Shown: positions 18,247-26,713 of the stretch, one piece after another
Numbering within the stretch: the stretch's first letter is position 1
Layout: each line of letters begins with the position of its first letter
NCBI GenBank assembly: GCA_022340685.1
Contig: JAJDNN010000181.1
Coordinates: forward strand, 1 to 36,778
DNA length: 36,778 nt
Source: Pseudomonadota bacterium
GTDB taxonomy: Bacteria > Pseudomonadota > Gammaproteobacteria > UBA6429 > Thiohalophilaceae
Reading direction: 5' to 3'
Made by a program: the position numbers and the translations under genes
Notes under the pieces: model-generated
Seen by the model: only the letters and a program-made list of their open reading frames with translations
Database searches by the model: none
Told to the model about the DNA's origin: nothing

Positions 18247-18516
18247 TCAGCTTGCTTCGTCGAAGCGGTTTTTGATCAGGCTGGCTAACTGTTCGGCGGC
18301 ATCCACTTCATCCGGACCCTCGATGTGCAGGCAGACCTGGCTTCCCTGTGCTGCGGCCAGCATCATGACCCCCATGATGCTTTTGCCATTTACTTTTGAA
18401 TCATTCAGGCTAATCTGGATATCAGCCTTGAAGCGCGACGCCAGGGTGACAAACTTGGCGGCTGCGCGGGCATGCATGCCCAGCTTGTTGATGATCTCGA
18501 GCTCGCATTCGATCAT
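18247..18516 (-). CDS. ptsH: HPr-family phosphocarrier protein
   Basis: A phosphocarrier that takes phosphate from Enzyme I and passes it to EIIA proteins. The 89-residue protein has the phospho-His at H15 (KLGMHARAA). It also has a serine at exactly position 46 (VNGKSIMGVMML), the site modified by HPr kinase/phosphorylase, whose gene is three genes upstream. That makes regulation by both routes plausible. The start overlaps the EIIA stop (ATGA). No ptsI follows, unlike in many betaproteobacteria. It could equally be named NPr; the Ser46 and linked hprK are why I prefer HPr. Confidence 0.95.
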   Translation of the reverse strand: MIECELEIINKLGMHARAAAKFVTLASRFKADIQISLNDSKVNGKSIMGVMMLAAAQGSQVCLHIEGPDEVDAAEQLASLIKNRFDEAS

Positions 18517-18908
18517 GGTTGGAGATCCCGGCAGGACAATACACCATCGCGTCCACCCGTGAGCGCCTTTTGCACTAGATCCTCAAGTTCCAGTTCCGGA
18601 TAGTTCAATACCCGAAGCAGCATCGGCAAGTTGAGACCCGCCACCACCGCCACCTTATCGCCTCGCAGCTTGCAGGCGATGTTGCTGGGAGTGGAGCCAT
18701 ACAGATCAGTCAGGATCAGAACGCCGTTGCCCTGATCCAGCCGTTTGGTATAACGCCGGGCCTCCTCCAGTTGCTCTTCCGGTTCACCGGACATGGCGAT
18801 GCCCAGAGCCTGGGTCTTCAATGGGCAGGTGCCGAGCACGGAGATGGCTGTGTCGAGCATACTACTGCCGACGTTGCCGTGGGTGATGATCAGTAAGCCG
18901 ACTTTCAT
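18513..18908 (-). CDS. PTS mannose/fructose-type EIIA protein
   Basis: A stand-alone EIIA-Man domain of 131 residues. The phospho-His is H10 (LLIITHGNVG), and the family blocks VLILTDLYGSTPSNIA and VAVVAGLNLPMLLRVLNY are present. I take ATG 18908 (MKVGLLIITHG) as start because it overlaps the rapZ stop by ATGA; the frame is open 102 bases further, but that extension lies inside rapZ. No EIIB, EIIC or EIID gene is present, so it is more likely a regulatory phospho-acceptor than part of a sugar importer. Confidence 0.93.
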   Translation of the reverse strand: MKVGLLIITHGNVGSSMLDTAISVLGTCPLKTQALGIAMSGEPEEQLEEARRYTKRLDQGNGVLILTDLYGSTPSNIACKLRGDKVAVVAGLNLPMLLRVLNYPELELEDLVQKALTGGRDGVLSCRDLQP

Positions 18909-19762
18909 GCTACTTCCCGGTGTCGTGTGAGAATGCCTTCCCGCTGGGCGTTGAAATAGTTGGCAAGGCGATTCACCATGTATACGGAGCGGTGCTGGCC
19001 ACCGGTACAACCGATAGCGACGGTCATATAGCTGCGGTTGTCCGCTTCAAAGCGGGGAATCCAGCTGTCCAGAAACTGGCGAATATCGTTATACATACGA
19101 TCCACGTCATCAAATTGTTCCAGATAGTCCTTAACTTTTTGATCCCGACCGGTCAGACTGCGCAGCTCAGGTACCCAGTGCGGGTTGGGAATACAGCGGA
19201 TATCGAAGATAAAGTCGGCATTGATCGGAAGACCATGCTTGAAGCCGAACGACTCAAACAGGAGAGACAGACCGGTATGTTCGACACTGGCAACCCGGCC
19301 CCGGATCAGATCGCGTAGTTGGTGCACATTGGTCTGGCTGGTATCGAGAATCAGGTCGGCATGACTGATAATTGGCTCCAGCAGGCTGCGTTCCTGGATG
19401 ATTGCTTCATTCAAGGGCACTTCATCACCACTCAGGGGATGACGTCGCCGCGTTTCGCTGAAACGCTTCAACAAAGTTGCGTCATCAGCCTCCAGAAAAA
19501 ATACTTCACAACTCCGACCAGACGCTTTGAGGTCACTGAGGATAGCAGGAAACTGTTGCAGGTCTCCGGTCATGTTACGGGCGTCGATTCCGACGGCGAA
19601 ATGGTCGTAGGTATTCTCCCGATCCTGATGTAACTGATCAGCCAGCGCCGATAACATGCCAATTGGCAGGTTATCAATGCAGTAGTAGCCGAGGTCCTCA
19701 AGCAGGTGCAGGGCGATACTCTTGCCGGAGCCTGAAAGGCCACTGATGATAATCAGTTTCAT
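18905..19762 (-). CDS. rapZ: RNase adapter protein RapZ
   Basis: A nucleotide-binding adapter that in E. coli presents the small RNA GlmZ to RNase E and thereby controls glucosamine-6-phosphate synthase. The Walker A motif GLSGSGKS is at residues 8-15, followed by IALHLLEDLGYYCIDNLP. The C-terminal domain shows FGFKHGLPINADFIFDIRCIPNP and GCTGGQHRSVYM. Length is 285 residues, as usual. It overlaps both hprK upstream and the EIIA gene downstream by ATGA. GlmY/GlmZ RNAs are not visible here, so its RNA target in this organism is unknown. Confidence 0.97.
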   Translation of the reverse strand: MKLIIISGLSGSGKSIALHLLEDLGYYCIDNLPIGMLSALADQLHQDRENTYDHFAVGIDARNMTGDLQQFPAILSDLKASGRSCEVFFLEADDATLLKRFSETRRRHPLSGDEVPLNEAIIQERSLLEPIISHADLILDTSQTNVHQLRDLIRGRVASVEHTGLSLLFESFGFKHGLPINADFIFDIRCIPNPHWVPELRSLTGRDQKVKDYLEQFDDVDRMYNDIRQFLDSWIPRFEADNRSYMTVAIGCTGGQHRSVYMVNRLANYFNAQREGILTRHREVA

Positions 19763-20709
19763 GCGTTATTCGTGTTGAGTTGGTGATGTTGCCGTTCAAT
19801 AAAATCCTCTGTGGCATTGTAACCATTCATGATAAGGACATGGTTACGCACCGCAGCTTCAATGATAACAGACAGATCTCGCCCTGGCGCCACCGGTAAC
19901 ATCACTTCCGGAATATCAACGTCAAGTATCTGGCGGTGATGCTGGATGGCTCTTAGCCGGTCGAGTGGTAGGGGTTCCGTGTCCTCCGATGAGAGTTGCA
20001 GCTGGATAATCAGATGCAGGCGCTTTTCCGTGATTACCGCATTATTGCCGTACATGGCACGCACGTTGAGAATGCCAAGGCCGCGCACTTCCAGAAAATC
20101 AGACAGTATGTCCGGGCACGTGCCCAGAATGGTGTCAGGTGTGGTGCGTCGGAACTCGGGCGCGTCATCGGCGATCAGCCGGTGGCCGCGACTTAGTAAT
20201 TCCAGTGCCAGCTCGCTCTTGCCCACCCCGGCTGGTCCGGTCAGTAATACTCCCAGCCCCATGACTTCCATGAACACGCCGTGATGGATCTGCTTTTTCG
20301 AGATCTGACTGGTAAGATAGTAGTGCAGGTGATCGATAACCTGGCTGGCTGATTGTGGCGTGGTAGCGACGGGCACACCGTGTTGTTCCGCACGGTCCAG
20401 AAAGATTTTACTTGGACGAATCGCATCGGAGAAAATAAGTAACAGCGGCGGGTGGGAAAACAGGCTGTTGAGTGCGTCCTGATGCGAGTTTTTACCCAGC
20501 TGGTCGAGATAGGCCAGTTCCGTTTTGCCCAGTATCTGGACCAGGTTGGGCCGGATGAGGTTGAGGTGACCAACCAGACTACCGGTTTGGTGGCCGAGGT
20601 TGTCGCTTGCGACGGGGCGATCAGCATAATGTTGTCCGCCCACCCAGTCGAGCTCCAGGATTTTCTGATGTTGATCGAAAATAGTCCGGGCAGTGAGGTC
20701 GGTGCTCAT
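19759..20709 (-). CDS. hprK: HPr kinase/phosphorylase
   Basis: Phosphorylates HPr on Ser46 with ATP or PPi and removes that phosphate with inorganic phosphate. The 316-residue protein has an N-terminal domain (about 1-130). Its kinase core carries the P-loop GPAGVGKS (158-165), the ADD acidic pair (181-182) and the family signature LEVRGLGILNVRAMYG (206-221). All catalytic features are intact, and the substrate gene lies downstream in the same operon. In proteobacteria this enzyme usually belongs to an incomplete PTS with a regulatory role. The start is six bases after the ptsN stop. Confidence 0.97.
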   Translation of the reverse strand: MSTDLTARTIFDQHQKILELDWVGGQHYADRPVASDNLGHQTGSLVGHLNLIRPNLVQILGKTELAYLDQLGKNSHQDALNSLFSHPPLLLIFSDAIRPSKIFLDRAEQHGVPVATTPQSASQVIDHLHYYLTSQISKKQIHHGVFMEVMGLGVLLTGPAGVGKSELALELLSRGHRLIADDAPEFRRTTPDTILGTCPDILSDFLEVRGLGILNVRAMYGNNAVITEKRLHLIIQLQLSSEDTEPLPLDRLRAIQHHRQILDVDIPEVMLPVAPGRDLSVIIEAAVRNHVLIMNGYNATEDFIERQHHQLNTNNA

Positions 20710-20715
20710 GATGAA

Positions 20716-21177
20716 TCAATGACCAGGTTGCCATTCCCGTATCAGTTTGAGCATAGTTTCCGGGTTGTGACATTCCCGCAATTTATTGCGCATGGCCGCA
20801 TCCTGGAACATGCCGGCCAGCAGGGCTAGAATTTTAAGGTGGTCATCGGTCGCCTGTTCCGGTACTACGAGGGCGAACAGCAGGTCTACCGGCTGATTGT
20901 CAATGGCGTCAAAATCCACGCCATGTTTCAGCTGAATCAGGGCCGCCGTGGTGTGCTCGCTGTTTTTGAGCCTGCCGTGGGGGATAGCGACGCCGAAACC
21001 AATGCCGGTTCCACCAAGCCGTTCCCGCGACAGCAGGCTGTCAAAGATTTCCGGGGCGCTGATACTGTCCTGATCTTGCGCAATGAGCTCACTGAGCTGC
21101 TCGAGAGCCCGTTTTTTACTTTGTATATCCAAATCGCAAACAATGCGATCGACTGAGAGAAAGTCAGATAACTGCAT
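20716..21177 (-). CDS. ptsN: Nitrogen-PTS EIIA protein (EIIA-Ntr)
   Basis: The terminal phospho-acceptor of the nitrogen PTS, which in other proteobacteria regulates potassium transport, envelope stress and metabolism through protein contacts. The phospho-His is H67 (GVAIPHGRL) in a 153-residue PTS EIIA type-2 domain. It sits downstream of rpoN-hpf as in E. coli. Two different EIIA proteins (this one and the mannose type) therefore share an operon with a single HPr. Confidence 0.96.
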   Translation of the reverse strand: MQLSDFLSVDRIVCDLDIQSKKRALEQLSELIAQDQDSISAPEIFDSLLSRERLGGTGIGFGVAIPHGRLKNSEHTTAALIQLKHGVDFDAIDNQPVDLLFALVVPEQATDDHLKILALLAGMFQDAAMRNKLRECHNPETMLKLIREWQPGH

Positions 21178-21191
21178 TTGAGTCTGGTCCG

Positions 21192-21521
21192 CTATTCAAC
21201 GCTGTTGTGTTTAACCTGAACGCCTTCGCTACGGTGATGGTCCTTGAGCTTTTCCTTGTGCTTTTTAATCTGGCGGTCCAGTTTGTCAATCATGGCATCG
21301 ATGGCGGCATACATATCATCGTCCTGTGATTCGGCGAACAGGTTGCCGCCGGCGATGTGCAGGGTTGCTTCCGCCTTCTGGCGGACTTTCTCCACACTCA
21401 GGATAACGTGAACGTTGGTAACGTGATCAAAATGTCTTTTTAATCGTTCTATTTTCTGGGCCACGTAGTCATGCAGGGGCGGGGTGATGTCAAGGTGATG
21501 GCCAGTAATGTTGAGCTGCAT
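21192..21521 (-). CDS. hpf: Ribosome hibernation promoting factor (short HPF)
   Basis: Binds the 30S decoding site and promotes 100S ribosome dimers in stationary phase. At 109 residues it is the short form, lacking the C-terminal dimerisation domain of long HPF. Family features are MQLNITGHHLDITPPLHDYV at the N-terminus and AESQDDDMYAAIDAMIDKLDRQI in the second half. AGGAGG upstream is a strong ribosome-binding site, and only 12 bases separate it from rpoN. With rsfS in the same window, there are two ribosome-silencing factors here. Confidence 0.97.
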   Translation of the reverse strand: MQLNITGHHLDITPPLHDYVAQKIERLKRHFDHVTNVHVILSVEKVRQKAEATLHIAGGNLFAESQDDDMYAAIDAMIDKLDRQIKKHKEKLKDHHRSEGVQVKHNSVE

Positions 21522-21533
21522 AGGAGCCTCCTT

Positions 21534-23009
21534 TCAGGCTAGACGTTTACGTTCATTGGATGGTGGGATTGATAATGATTCCCGGTACTTGGCAATGGTG
21601 CGGCGCGCCACATTGATACCCTGATCGGACAGGATCGTGGCAAGCTTGCTGTCGCTTAGCGGTTTTCTGGGGTTTTCCGCGGCAATCAGCTTTTTCATCA
21701 GGGCGCGAATGGCTGTGGCAGAGCATTCACCACCGTTACTGGTTGAGACATGACTCGAGAAGAAGTATTTCAGTTCAAAAATCCCGCGCGGGGTATGCAT
21801 GTACTTTTTGTTGGTGACGCGGGAGATAGTGGATTCGTGCATATCCACGGCTTCGGCAATGTCATGTAATACCAGGGCCTTCATGGCTTCTTCGCCGTGT
21901 TCCAGGAACTCGCGTTGTCGTTCGACGATGCTGCTGGCGACCTTGAGCAGCGTTTCGTTACGGCTCATCAGGCTTTTGATGAACCAGCGCGCTTCTTGCA
22001 GGTGGTTTTTCAAAAAGGTGTTGTCTGCGTTGCTCTGTGTTTGTTTGACCAGGCTGGCGTAATGCGGATTGACCCGCAAGCGGGGCGCCGCGTCCGGATT
22101 GAGTTCGATCTTCCACTGCCCCTTGACCTTGGTGACGATAACATCCGGGATAATGTATTCAGGTATTTCGGCTGTAATCTGGCTGCCGGGGCGCGGATTG
22201 AGCGAAGTGATCAGTTGCATGATTTCTGCCAGCTCGGCCTCGCCCACCTTGAGGCGGCGCGCGAGTTGTCCGTACTCGCGGTGGGCAAGCAAATCAAAAT
22301 GGGATTCGACCAGCTCCTGCGCCTTTTCCCGCCAGTCCACGTCGGAAGGTAACTGACGCAATTGCAGCAGCAGGCTCTCACGCAGGTCGCGAGCGCCGAC
22401 CCCGGGCGGGTCAAAATTCTGGATGCGGTGCAGAACGGCTTCCACTTCATCTTCTTCGATGCCCAGTTCCTCGACCAGTGCCTGATGGATATCGGCGGTG
22501 CTGATGGCGAGGTAGCCGTCGTCGCTGATGGAGTCGATGATGAATTCGGCAATCGCGCGATCAGTTTCGGAAAACGGTGTCAACTGCATTTGCCAGCGCA
22601 GGTGGGCCTGCAGGCTTTCACCCGCCGCGCCGACCGGTTCAAAGTCGCGGTTGTCGGTGGTGTTACTGGCCGAACTGGCCGGCGAGGCAATATTGTCGTA
22701 GATGTCATCCCAGGTACTGTCGACCGGTAGATCTTCGGGAATGTCAGATTCGCCAGCGGCGGAAGGTTCGGTGATGGAACCATCGTCGCCATTGTTGGTG
22801 CTGGTGTCGGCGGAGGCGGCGTTGTTGCCGGCGGTGTCGGCATCGGTCTCTGTGTCCTCTTCTACTTCCAGCATGGGATTGGCGTCGAGGGCTTCCTGAA
22901 TCTCGGTCTGTAGTTCAAGGGTCGAGAGTTGCAGCAGCCGAATGGCTTGCTGTAACTGGGGAGTCATGGTCAGGTGCTGACCGAGTCGGAGTTGTAGGGC
23001 CTGTTTCAT
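21534..23009 (-). CDS. rpoN: RNA polymerase sigma-54 factor
   Basis: Sigma-54 directs RNA polymerase to -24/-12 promoters and needs an ATP-dependent activator. The 491-residue protein has the Gln/Leu-rich N-terminal activator-interacting region ([25 protein letters not shown]). An acidic linker with Asp/Thr/Ser-rich text spans about 50-110. The core and DNA-binding domains follow, with the RpoN box [10 protein letters not shown] at 468-477. It follows lptB by a 113-base gap, the largest in the upstream half of this operon, so an internal promoter is plausible. A strong sigma-54 promoter lies before ppdK in this same window. Confidence 0.98.
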   Translation of the reverse strand: MKQALQLRLGQHLTMTPQLQQAIRLLQLSTLELQTEIQEALDANPMLEVEEDTETDADTAGNNAASADTSTNNGDDGSITEPSAAGESDIPEDLPVDSTWDDIYDNIASPASSASNTTDNRDFEPVGAAGESLQAHLRWQMQLTPFSETDRAIAEFIIDSISDDGYLAISTADIHQALVEELGIEEDEVEAVLHRIQNFDPPGVGARDLRESLLLQLRQLPSDVDWREKAQELVESHFDLLAHREYGQLARRLKVGEAELAEIMQLITSLNPRPGSQITAEIPEYIIPDVIVTKVKGQWKIELNPDAAPRLRVNPHYASLVKQTQSNADNTFLKNHLQEARWFIKSLMSRNETLLKVASSIVERQREFLEHGEEAMKALVLHDIAEAVDMHESTISRVTNKKYMHTPRGIFELKYFFSSHVSTSNGGECSATAIRALMKKLIAAENPRKPLSDSKLATILSDQGINVARRTIAKYRESLSIPPSNERKRLA

Positions 23010-23032
23010 TAATTTTATATGGACTTACCGCA

Positions 23033-23055
23033 TGCCTGTAAATTGTTGACAGGCA
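23033..23055. promoter_or_regulatory. Inverted repeat in the rpoN leader
   Basis: TGCCTGT, nine bases, ACAGGCA: a perfect 7-bp dyad 24 bases upstream of the rpoN start, in the lptB-rpoN gap. No T-run follows in the direction of transcription, so it is unlikely to be a terminator. It could be an operator or an RNA hairpin. A smaller dyad (GCATG-GCTG-CATGC) lies near 23079-23092. Confidence 0.35.
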
Positions 23056-23122
23056 AGTAAAATTCTAGCCTATTTCTTGCATGGCTGCATGCCTTGACAA
23101 GTGTGTGGAAAAGGACTCCGGT

Positions 23123-23848
23123 TTACATCCGGAACTGCTCGCCCAGATAAACCTGGCGGACTTGTTGGTCTTTCAGCAGACTATCCGGTTCACCCGCCGC
23201 GATGACCCGGCCATCATTCATGATATAGGCGCGTTCACAGATCCCAAGGGTCTCGCGGACATTGTGGTCGGTAATTAGCACACCGATATCACGCTCCCGC
23301 AGGTGGTGAATGATGCTTTGGATGTCGAGCACCGAAATGGGATCGACCCCGGCAAAAGGTTCATCCAGCAGAATAAAACGGGGTTCCATGGCCAGGGCGC
23401 GGGCAATTTCAACTCGCCGCCGCTCTCCACCGGACAGGCTAATTCCGGTATTGTTACGGATATGGCTTATGTGTAGTTCCTCGAGCAGCTCCTCCAGTTT
23501 CTGTTCTCGCTGGAAGGTGTCGAGATCCTTGCGCAGTTGTAGGATGGCCAGGATATTGTCTGTCACGGAGAGTTTGCGGAACACCGAAGCTTCCTGCGGC
23601 AGGTAGCCGATACCGAGCCGGGCGCGCTGATGCATGGCCAGCGGGGTGATGTCCTGCTCGTCGAGGACGATCCGCCCGGCATCGGCGGGGATCAGGCCGA
23701 CCACCATATAGAAGGAGGTGGTTTTTCCTGCCCCGTTGGGACCGAGCAAGCCAACCACTTCACCGCTGGAAATATCCATCGACACGCCCTGCACCACCTC
23801 GCGGCCCTTGTAACGTTTTGCCAGATCACGGATTTGCAGGCGGCTCAT
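23123..23848 (-). CDS. lptB: LPS export ABC transporter ATP-binding protein
   Basis: The cytoplasmic ATPase of the LptB2FG complex that extracts LPS from the inner membrane. All ABC motifs are visible in 241 residues: Walker [10 protein letters not shown] (36-44), signature [15 protein letters not shown], Walker [14 protein letters not shown] and the switch His in LITDHNVRE. The ATG overlaps the lptA stop (ATGA). The lptF/lptG permease genes are not in this window. Confidence 0.98.
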   Translation of the reverse strand: MSRLQIRDLAKRYKGREVVQGVSMDISSGEVVGLLGPNGAGKTTSFYMVVGLIPADAGRIVLDEQDITPLAMHQRARLGIGYLPQEASVFRKLSVTDNILAILQLRKDLDTFQREQKLEELLEELHISHIRNNTGISLSGGERRRVEIARALAMEPRFILLDEPFAGVDPISVLDIQSIIHHLRERDIGVLITDHNVRETLGICERAYIMNDGRVIAAGEPDSLLKDQQVRQVYLGEQFRM

Positions 23849-24363
23849 GGCGCAGTGGTTTTCCCGTTGTCTTCAGGCGGCGGGGTAATTGTAATGCTAA
23901 CGCGGCCACCATCCTCTTTGCCTTTCTCGCCAGTGATGGTGCCCGTGTTCGTATGGTACGTAATATGTTCACCGCTGAACCGGTTGGGCCCCTGCCAGAC
24001 TTCGGCATTGCCGATGAGGTCAATCAGTTGTTCATCCACCCGATATTCCATTTTATGGGCCCGTGAATGCATCGGCTCGGCCTGGCCTTCGGGAAGCTGG
24101 AGCAGGCTGGCAGGCTGACCGAGCACGATGATTTTGCGGAGCTTGTTCTGCGCCACGAACACAGTCAGATCATCGCCGGTGATCTTGAGGCTGCCCTGGG
24201 TAAGCAGGACATTGCCCTGATAGCGGCTATAGCCTTTTTTCTCTACCACGGTGATGTGGTCGGCCGTGATGTTGACGGGTTGCTTGCGGTCACTATCCAG
24301 TCCCCAGGCCGGTTGGCCAGTGAGGTACAGGCACAGGAGCCCGATTCTAGCGGCCGATGACAT
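23845..24363 (-). CDS. lptA: LPS transport periplasmic protein LptA
   Basis: Forms the periplasmic beta-jellyroll bridge that carries LPS from LptC to LptD. From ATG 24363 the protein has 172 residues with a signal peptide ([21 protein letters not shown]). The OstA domain follows: [40 protein letters not shown] and the repeat-like [41 protein letters not shown] longer frame runs 129 bases further upstream inside lptC but lacks a signal-like N-terminus there. It overlaps lptC by 17 bases and lptB by four. Confidence 0.95.
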   Translation of the reverse strand: MSSAARIGLLCLYLTGQPAWGLDSDRKQPVNITADHITVVEKKGYSRYQGNVLLTQGSLKITGDDLTVFVAQNKLRKIIVLGQPASLLQLPEGQAEPMHSRAHKMEYRVDEQLIDLIGNAEVWQGPNRFSGEHITYHTNTGTITGEKGKEDGGRVSITITPPPEDNGKTTAP

Positions 24364-24916
24364 AGGTACCTTCCCCGTTCGCCAGTAGTTCAAGCCGGCG
24401 CTCGTCCAGATAGACGCGCATGCCGGTGCCGGCCAGCCGACTGTCGGCACTGGTAATGACCACGCGGTCGGCAGTTTCGGCATAGTCCTCACCGGGCCGC
24501 ACCAGCAGATCGCGGGTGCTCAGGTTCAGTGGCGCGGTGCTCTGGCTGGCCGGACGTTGCATGTTGACCGCACCATCCAGATATACCCGCTTGCCGTCAT
24601 CATAAATTCGTCCGGCTTCAGAAACGAGCTGCCAGGTTGCGCCATCCGGCGGGAAGTAGTGCAGGTCAGGGCGGGTCAGCTGCAGGCTGTTGTCATCCGG
24701 ATAATGACTTACCCGGCTGGCCTGGAGCCGATATCGAACCCGTCCCTGCGGGTCCATCATGGTGGCATTAATGTCGGCCATGAAATAGTCGGGGTTATGT
24801 CTTGCCACTTTCTCCACCTGGGCGCTACCGGGCTTGAACAGGTTGTTGACCCAACCGGCATAGGCAGTAATCAGCAGCACTGCCAGCAGAATCAACAAAT
24901 AGTGCAGGCGGGTCAC
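24347..24916 (-). CDS. lptC: LPS export protein LptC
   Basis: A bitopic inner-membrane protein that receives LPS from LptB2FG and hands it to LptA. The 189-residue protein has a single N-terminal membrane helix (about residues 4-24, LHYLLILLAVLLITAYAGWV) and one periplasmic jellyroll domain. Typical motifs are PDYFMADINATMMDPQGRVRYRLQASRVSHYPDDNSLQLTRP. The start is GTG at 24916, overlapping the kdsC TGA stop. Confidence 0.95.
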   Translation of the reverse strand: MTRLHYLLILLAVLLITAYAGWVNNLFKPGSAQVEKVARHNPDYFMADINATMMDPQGRVRYRLQASRVSHYPDDNSLQLTRPDLHYFPPDGATWQLVSEAGRIYDDGKRVYLDGAVNMQRPASQSTAPLNLSTRDLLVRPGEDYAETADRVVITSADSRLAGTGMRVYLDERRLELLANGEGTYVIGR

Positions 24917-25437
24917 GTCAGAAACGACTCGAGTTGGGCCGCCAGGGTCTGTTGTGCTTCCATGATCAGTTCACACACATCCCGCGCCGCACCGCGACCT
25001 CCGCCGTGCGGAGTCTGCCAGTGGGCATGTTGCCTGGCGAGGGGATGGGCATCGGCAACTGCGATGGCCAGACCGGCGCGGCGCATCACCGGCAGGTCCA
25101 CCACGTCGTCGCCCACGTAGGCAGTTTGCTCGTAGGACAGGCCCAGCTTGCCAACCAGATCCTCGAAGGCCGGCAGCTTTTCCTGCTGGCCCTGATAAAC
25201 ATGCTGGATGTTGAGGCTCTCCATACGGTGGCGTACGACTTCGGAACTGCGCGCGGTGATGATGCCGATTTCAACCCCGCTGCGGTGCAGCATTTTCATC
25301 CCCAGCCCGTCCCGTGAATGAAAGGCCTTGTACTCCTGACCATCGTCGCCGATGAACAGGCTGCCGTCGGTCAGTACGCCGTCCACATCGAATACCACCA
25401 GCTTTATCTGTGCGGCTTTTTCCAGAATGTCTTTCAT
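24913..25437 (-). CDS. kdsC: 3-deoxy-D-manno-octulosonate 8-phosphate phosphatase
   Basis: A HAD-superfamily phosphatase that releases Kdo from Kdo 8-phosphate for LPS inner-core synthesis. The nucleophile motif is DVDGVLTDG (residues 17-25), followed by GIITARSSEVV and GDDVVDLPVM. At 174 residues it is the capless tetrameric type. It follows kdsD by a 67-base gap and overlaps lptC, so Kdo supply and LPS export are transcribed together. Confidence 0.97.
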   Translation of the reverse strand: MKDILEKAAQIKLVVFDVDGVLTDGSLFIGDDGQEYKAFHSRDGLGMKMLHRSGVEIGIITARSSEVVRHRMESLNIQHVYQGQQEKLPAFEDLVGKLGLSYEQTAYVGDDVVDLPVMRRAGLAIAVADAHPLARQHAHWQTPHGGGRGAARDVCELIMEAQQTLAAQLESFLT

Positions 25438-25504
25438 CGTGTCCGTGTCATTATTGTGGTGTCGGGCCCTGGTTGGCGCGTCTTATGGTCAGTTATGGCC
25501 GGGG

Positions 25505-26479
25505 TCAAACCACCCCGGCGCGCAGCAAGTCGTGCATGTTGATCGCACCGACAAGGCGCTGCTGGTCGTCGACCACCGGCAGGGCATTGATGCGCTTGCT
25601 GTCCATCAGTTGCAGCGCTTCGGCGGCCAGCTGGTGGGCGTTGATAGTGGTGCAATGCCGGGTCATACATTCGCCGATCGTCCGGGTCTGGACATCGACA
25701 GCACCGTGATCCAGTACCCGGCGCAAATCGCCGTCGGTAAACACCCCGGCTATCCGGTTGTCGTCAGCCACGATGACGGTCATGCCGAGTCCCTTGCGCG
25801 TCATCTCCACCAGTGCTTCCCCCAGATTGGCGTCTTCGCTGACCCGGGGAATTGCGTCACCGGCATGCATGATGTCGGCTACGTGCAGCAGCAGTCGCTT
25901 GCCGAGCCGACCGCCGGGGTGGGAGAGGGCGAAGTCGTCGGCGGTGAACCCACGCGATTCGAGCAGTGAAACGGCCAGAGCATCCCCCATTACCAGCGTG
26001 GCGGTGGAGCTGGAGGTTGGGGCCAGCCCCAGGGGGCAGGCTTCCTTCTCGACACTGACGTCAAGGTGCACATCGGCTTCACTCGCGAGGCGCGAAGCCG
26101 GGTTGCCGGTCATGGCGATGAGCGGCACACCGAGGCGTTTGATCAGGGGCAGAATGGTCAGGATTTCGTCCGTTTCGCCGGAGTTGGACAAGGCCAGCAC
26201 GACGTCCTGCAAGGTGATCATACCAAGGTCACCGTGGCTGGCTTCGCCGGGATGCACGAAAAAAGCCGGCGTGCCGGTGCTGGCCAGGGTGGCGGCAATC
26301 TTGCCACCAATATGCCCGGACTTGCCCATGCCAATGACCACCACCCGGCCGCGGCAGCCCAGCATGTGTTCGCAGGCGGCGGCAAAGGCGTCATCGACCC
26401 GATCGGCCAGCCCCTCGACAGCCGCGGCCTCGGTCCGAATCACGGCGCGCGCCAGGCTGAAAAGTGTGTCCTTGTTCAT
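25505..26479 (-). CDS. kdsD: Arabinose-5-phosphate isomerase
   Basis: Converts ribulose 5-phosphate to arabinose 5-phosphate, the first committed step towards Kdo. The 324 residues comprise an SIS domain (about 30-180, with VVVIGMGKSGHIGGKIAATLASTGTPAFFVHPGEASHGDLGM) and a C-terminal CBS pair (about 205-322). I choose ATG 26479 (MNKDTLFSLAR), 10 bases after the HMA gene stop. The frame is open 168 bases further upstream, but that part lies across the HMA gene and is not family-like. Confidence 0.96.
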   Translation of the reverse strand: MNKDTLFSLARAVIRTEAAAVEGLADRVDDAFAAACEHMLGCRGRVVVIGMGKSGHIGGKIAATLASTGTPAFFVHPGEASHGDLGMITLQDVVLALSNSGETDEILTILPLIKRLGVPLIAMTGNPASRLASEADVHLDVSVEKEACPLGLAPTSSSTATLVMGDALAVSLLESRGFTADDFALSHPGGRLGKRLLLHVADIMHAGDAIPRVSEDANLGEALVEMTRKGLGMTVIVADDNRIAGVFTDGDLRRVLDHGAVDVQTRTIGECMTRHCTTINAHQLAAEALQLMDSKRINALPVVDDQQRLVGAINMHDLLRAGVV

Positions 26480-26489
26480 CAGGTCAGAT

Positions 26490-26693
26490 TCAGTTGGCAA
26501 CGGGGTAACCCAGCTCCGACAGCCGCGAATTGATGCCAGCCTGATTGAGCGTGTCGCCCTCGATCCTGACGGTGCCGGTCTCAACATCCACCTGTACCGT
26601 GTCAATCCCGGGCAGGGGGCGAAGACCATCCTGAATGGAACTGGCACAGCCGCCGCATTTCACGTTCTGGACCTTCAGTTCGAGTGTTGCCAT
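26490..26693 (-). CDS. Heavy-metal-associated (HMA) domain protein, copper-chaperone-like
   Basis: A 67-residue stand-alone HMA fold of the CopZ/Atx1 size class, expected to bind Cu(I) or Zn(II) with its CxxC pair. The site is NVKCGGCASSIQDGL with C13 and C16. The usual GMTC context is altered to NVKC. The ATG at 26693 has AGGAG six bases upstream; a longer reading to 26717 is unlikely. It sits between the cation exchanger yrbG (20 bases upstream) and kdsD (10 bases downstream). No copper ATPase or metal regulator is nearby, so its partner is unknown. Confidence 0.88.
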   Translation of the reverse strand: MATLELKVQNVKCGGCASSIQDGLRPLPGIDTVQVDVETGTVRIEGDTLNQAGINSRLSELGYPVAN

Positions 26694-26713
26694 GGTCGTT
26701 CTCCTTTCTGATT

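Noticed and set aside
25758-26711. 317-residue + strand frame opposite kdsD and the HMA gene
   Set aside because: Ser/Arg-rich low-complexity translation typical of an antisense shadow; the opposite strand carries intact conserved genes.
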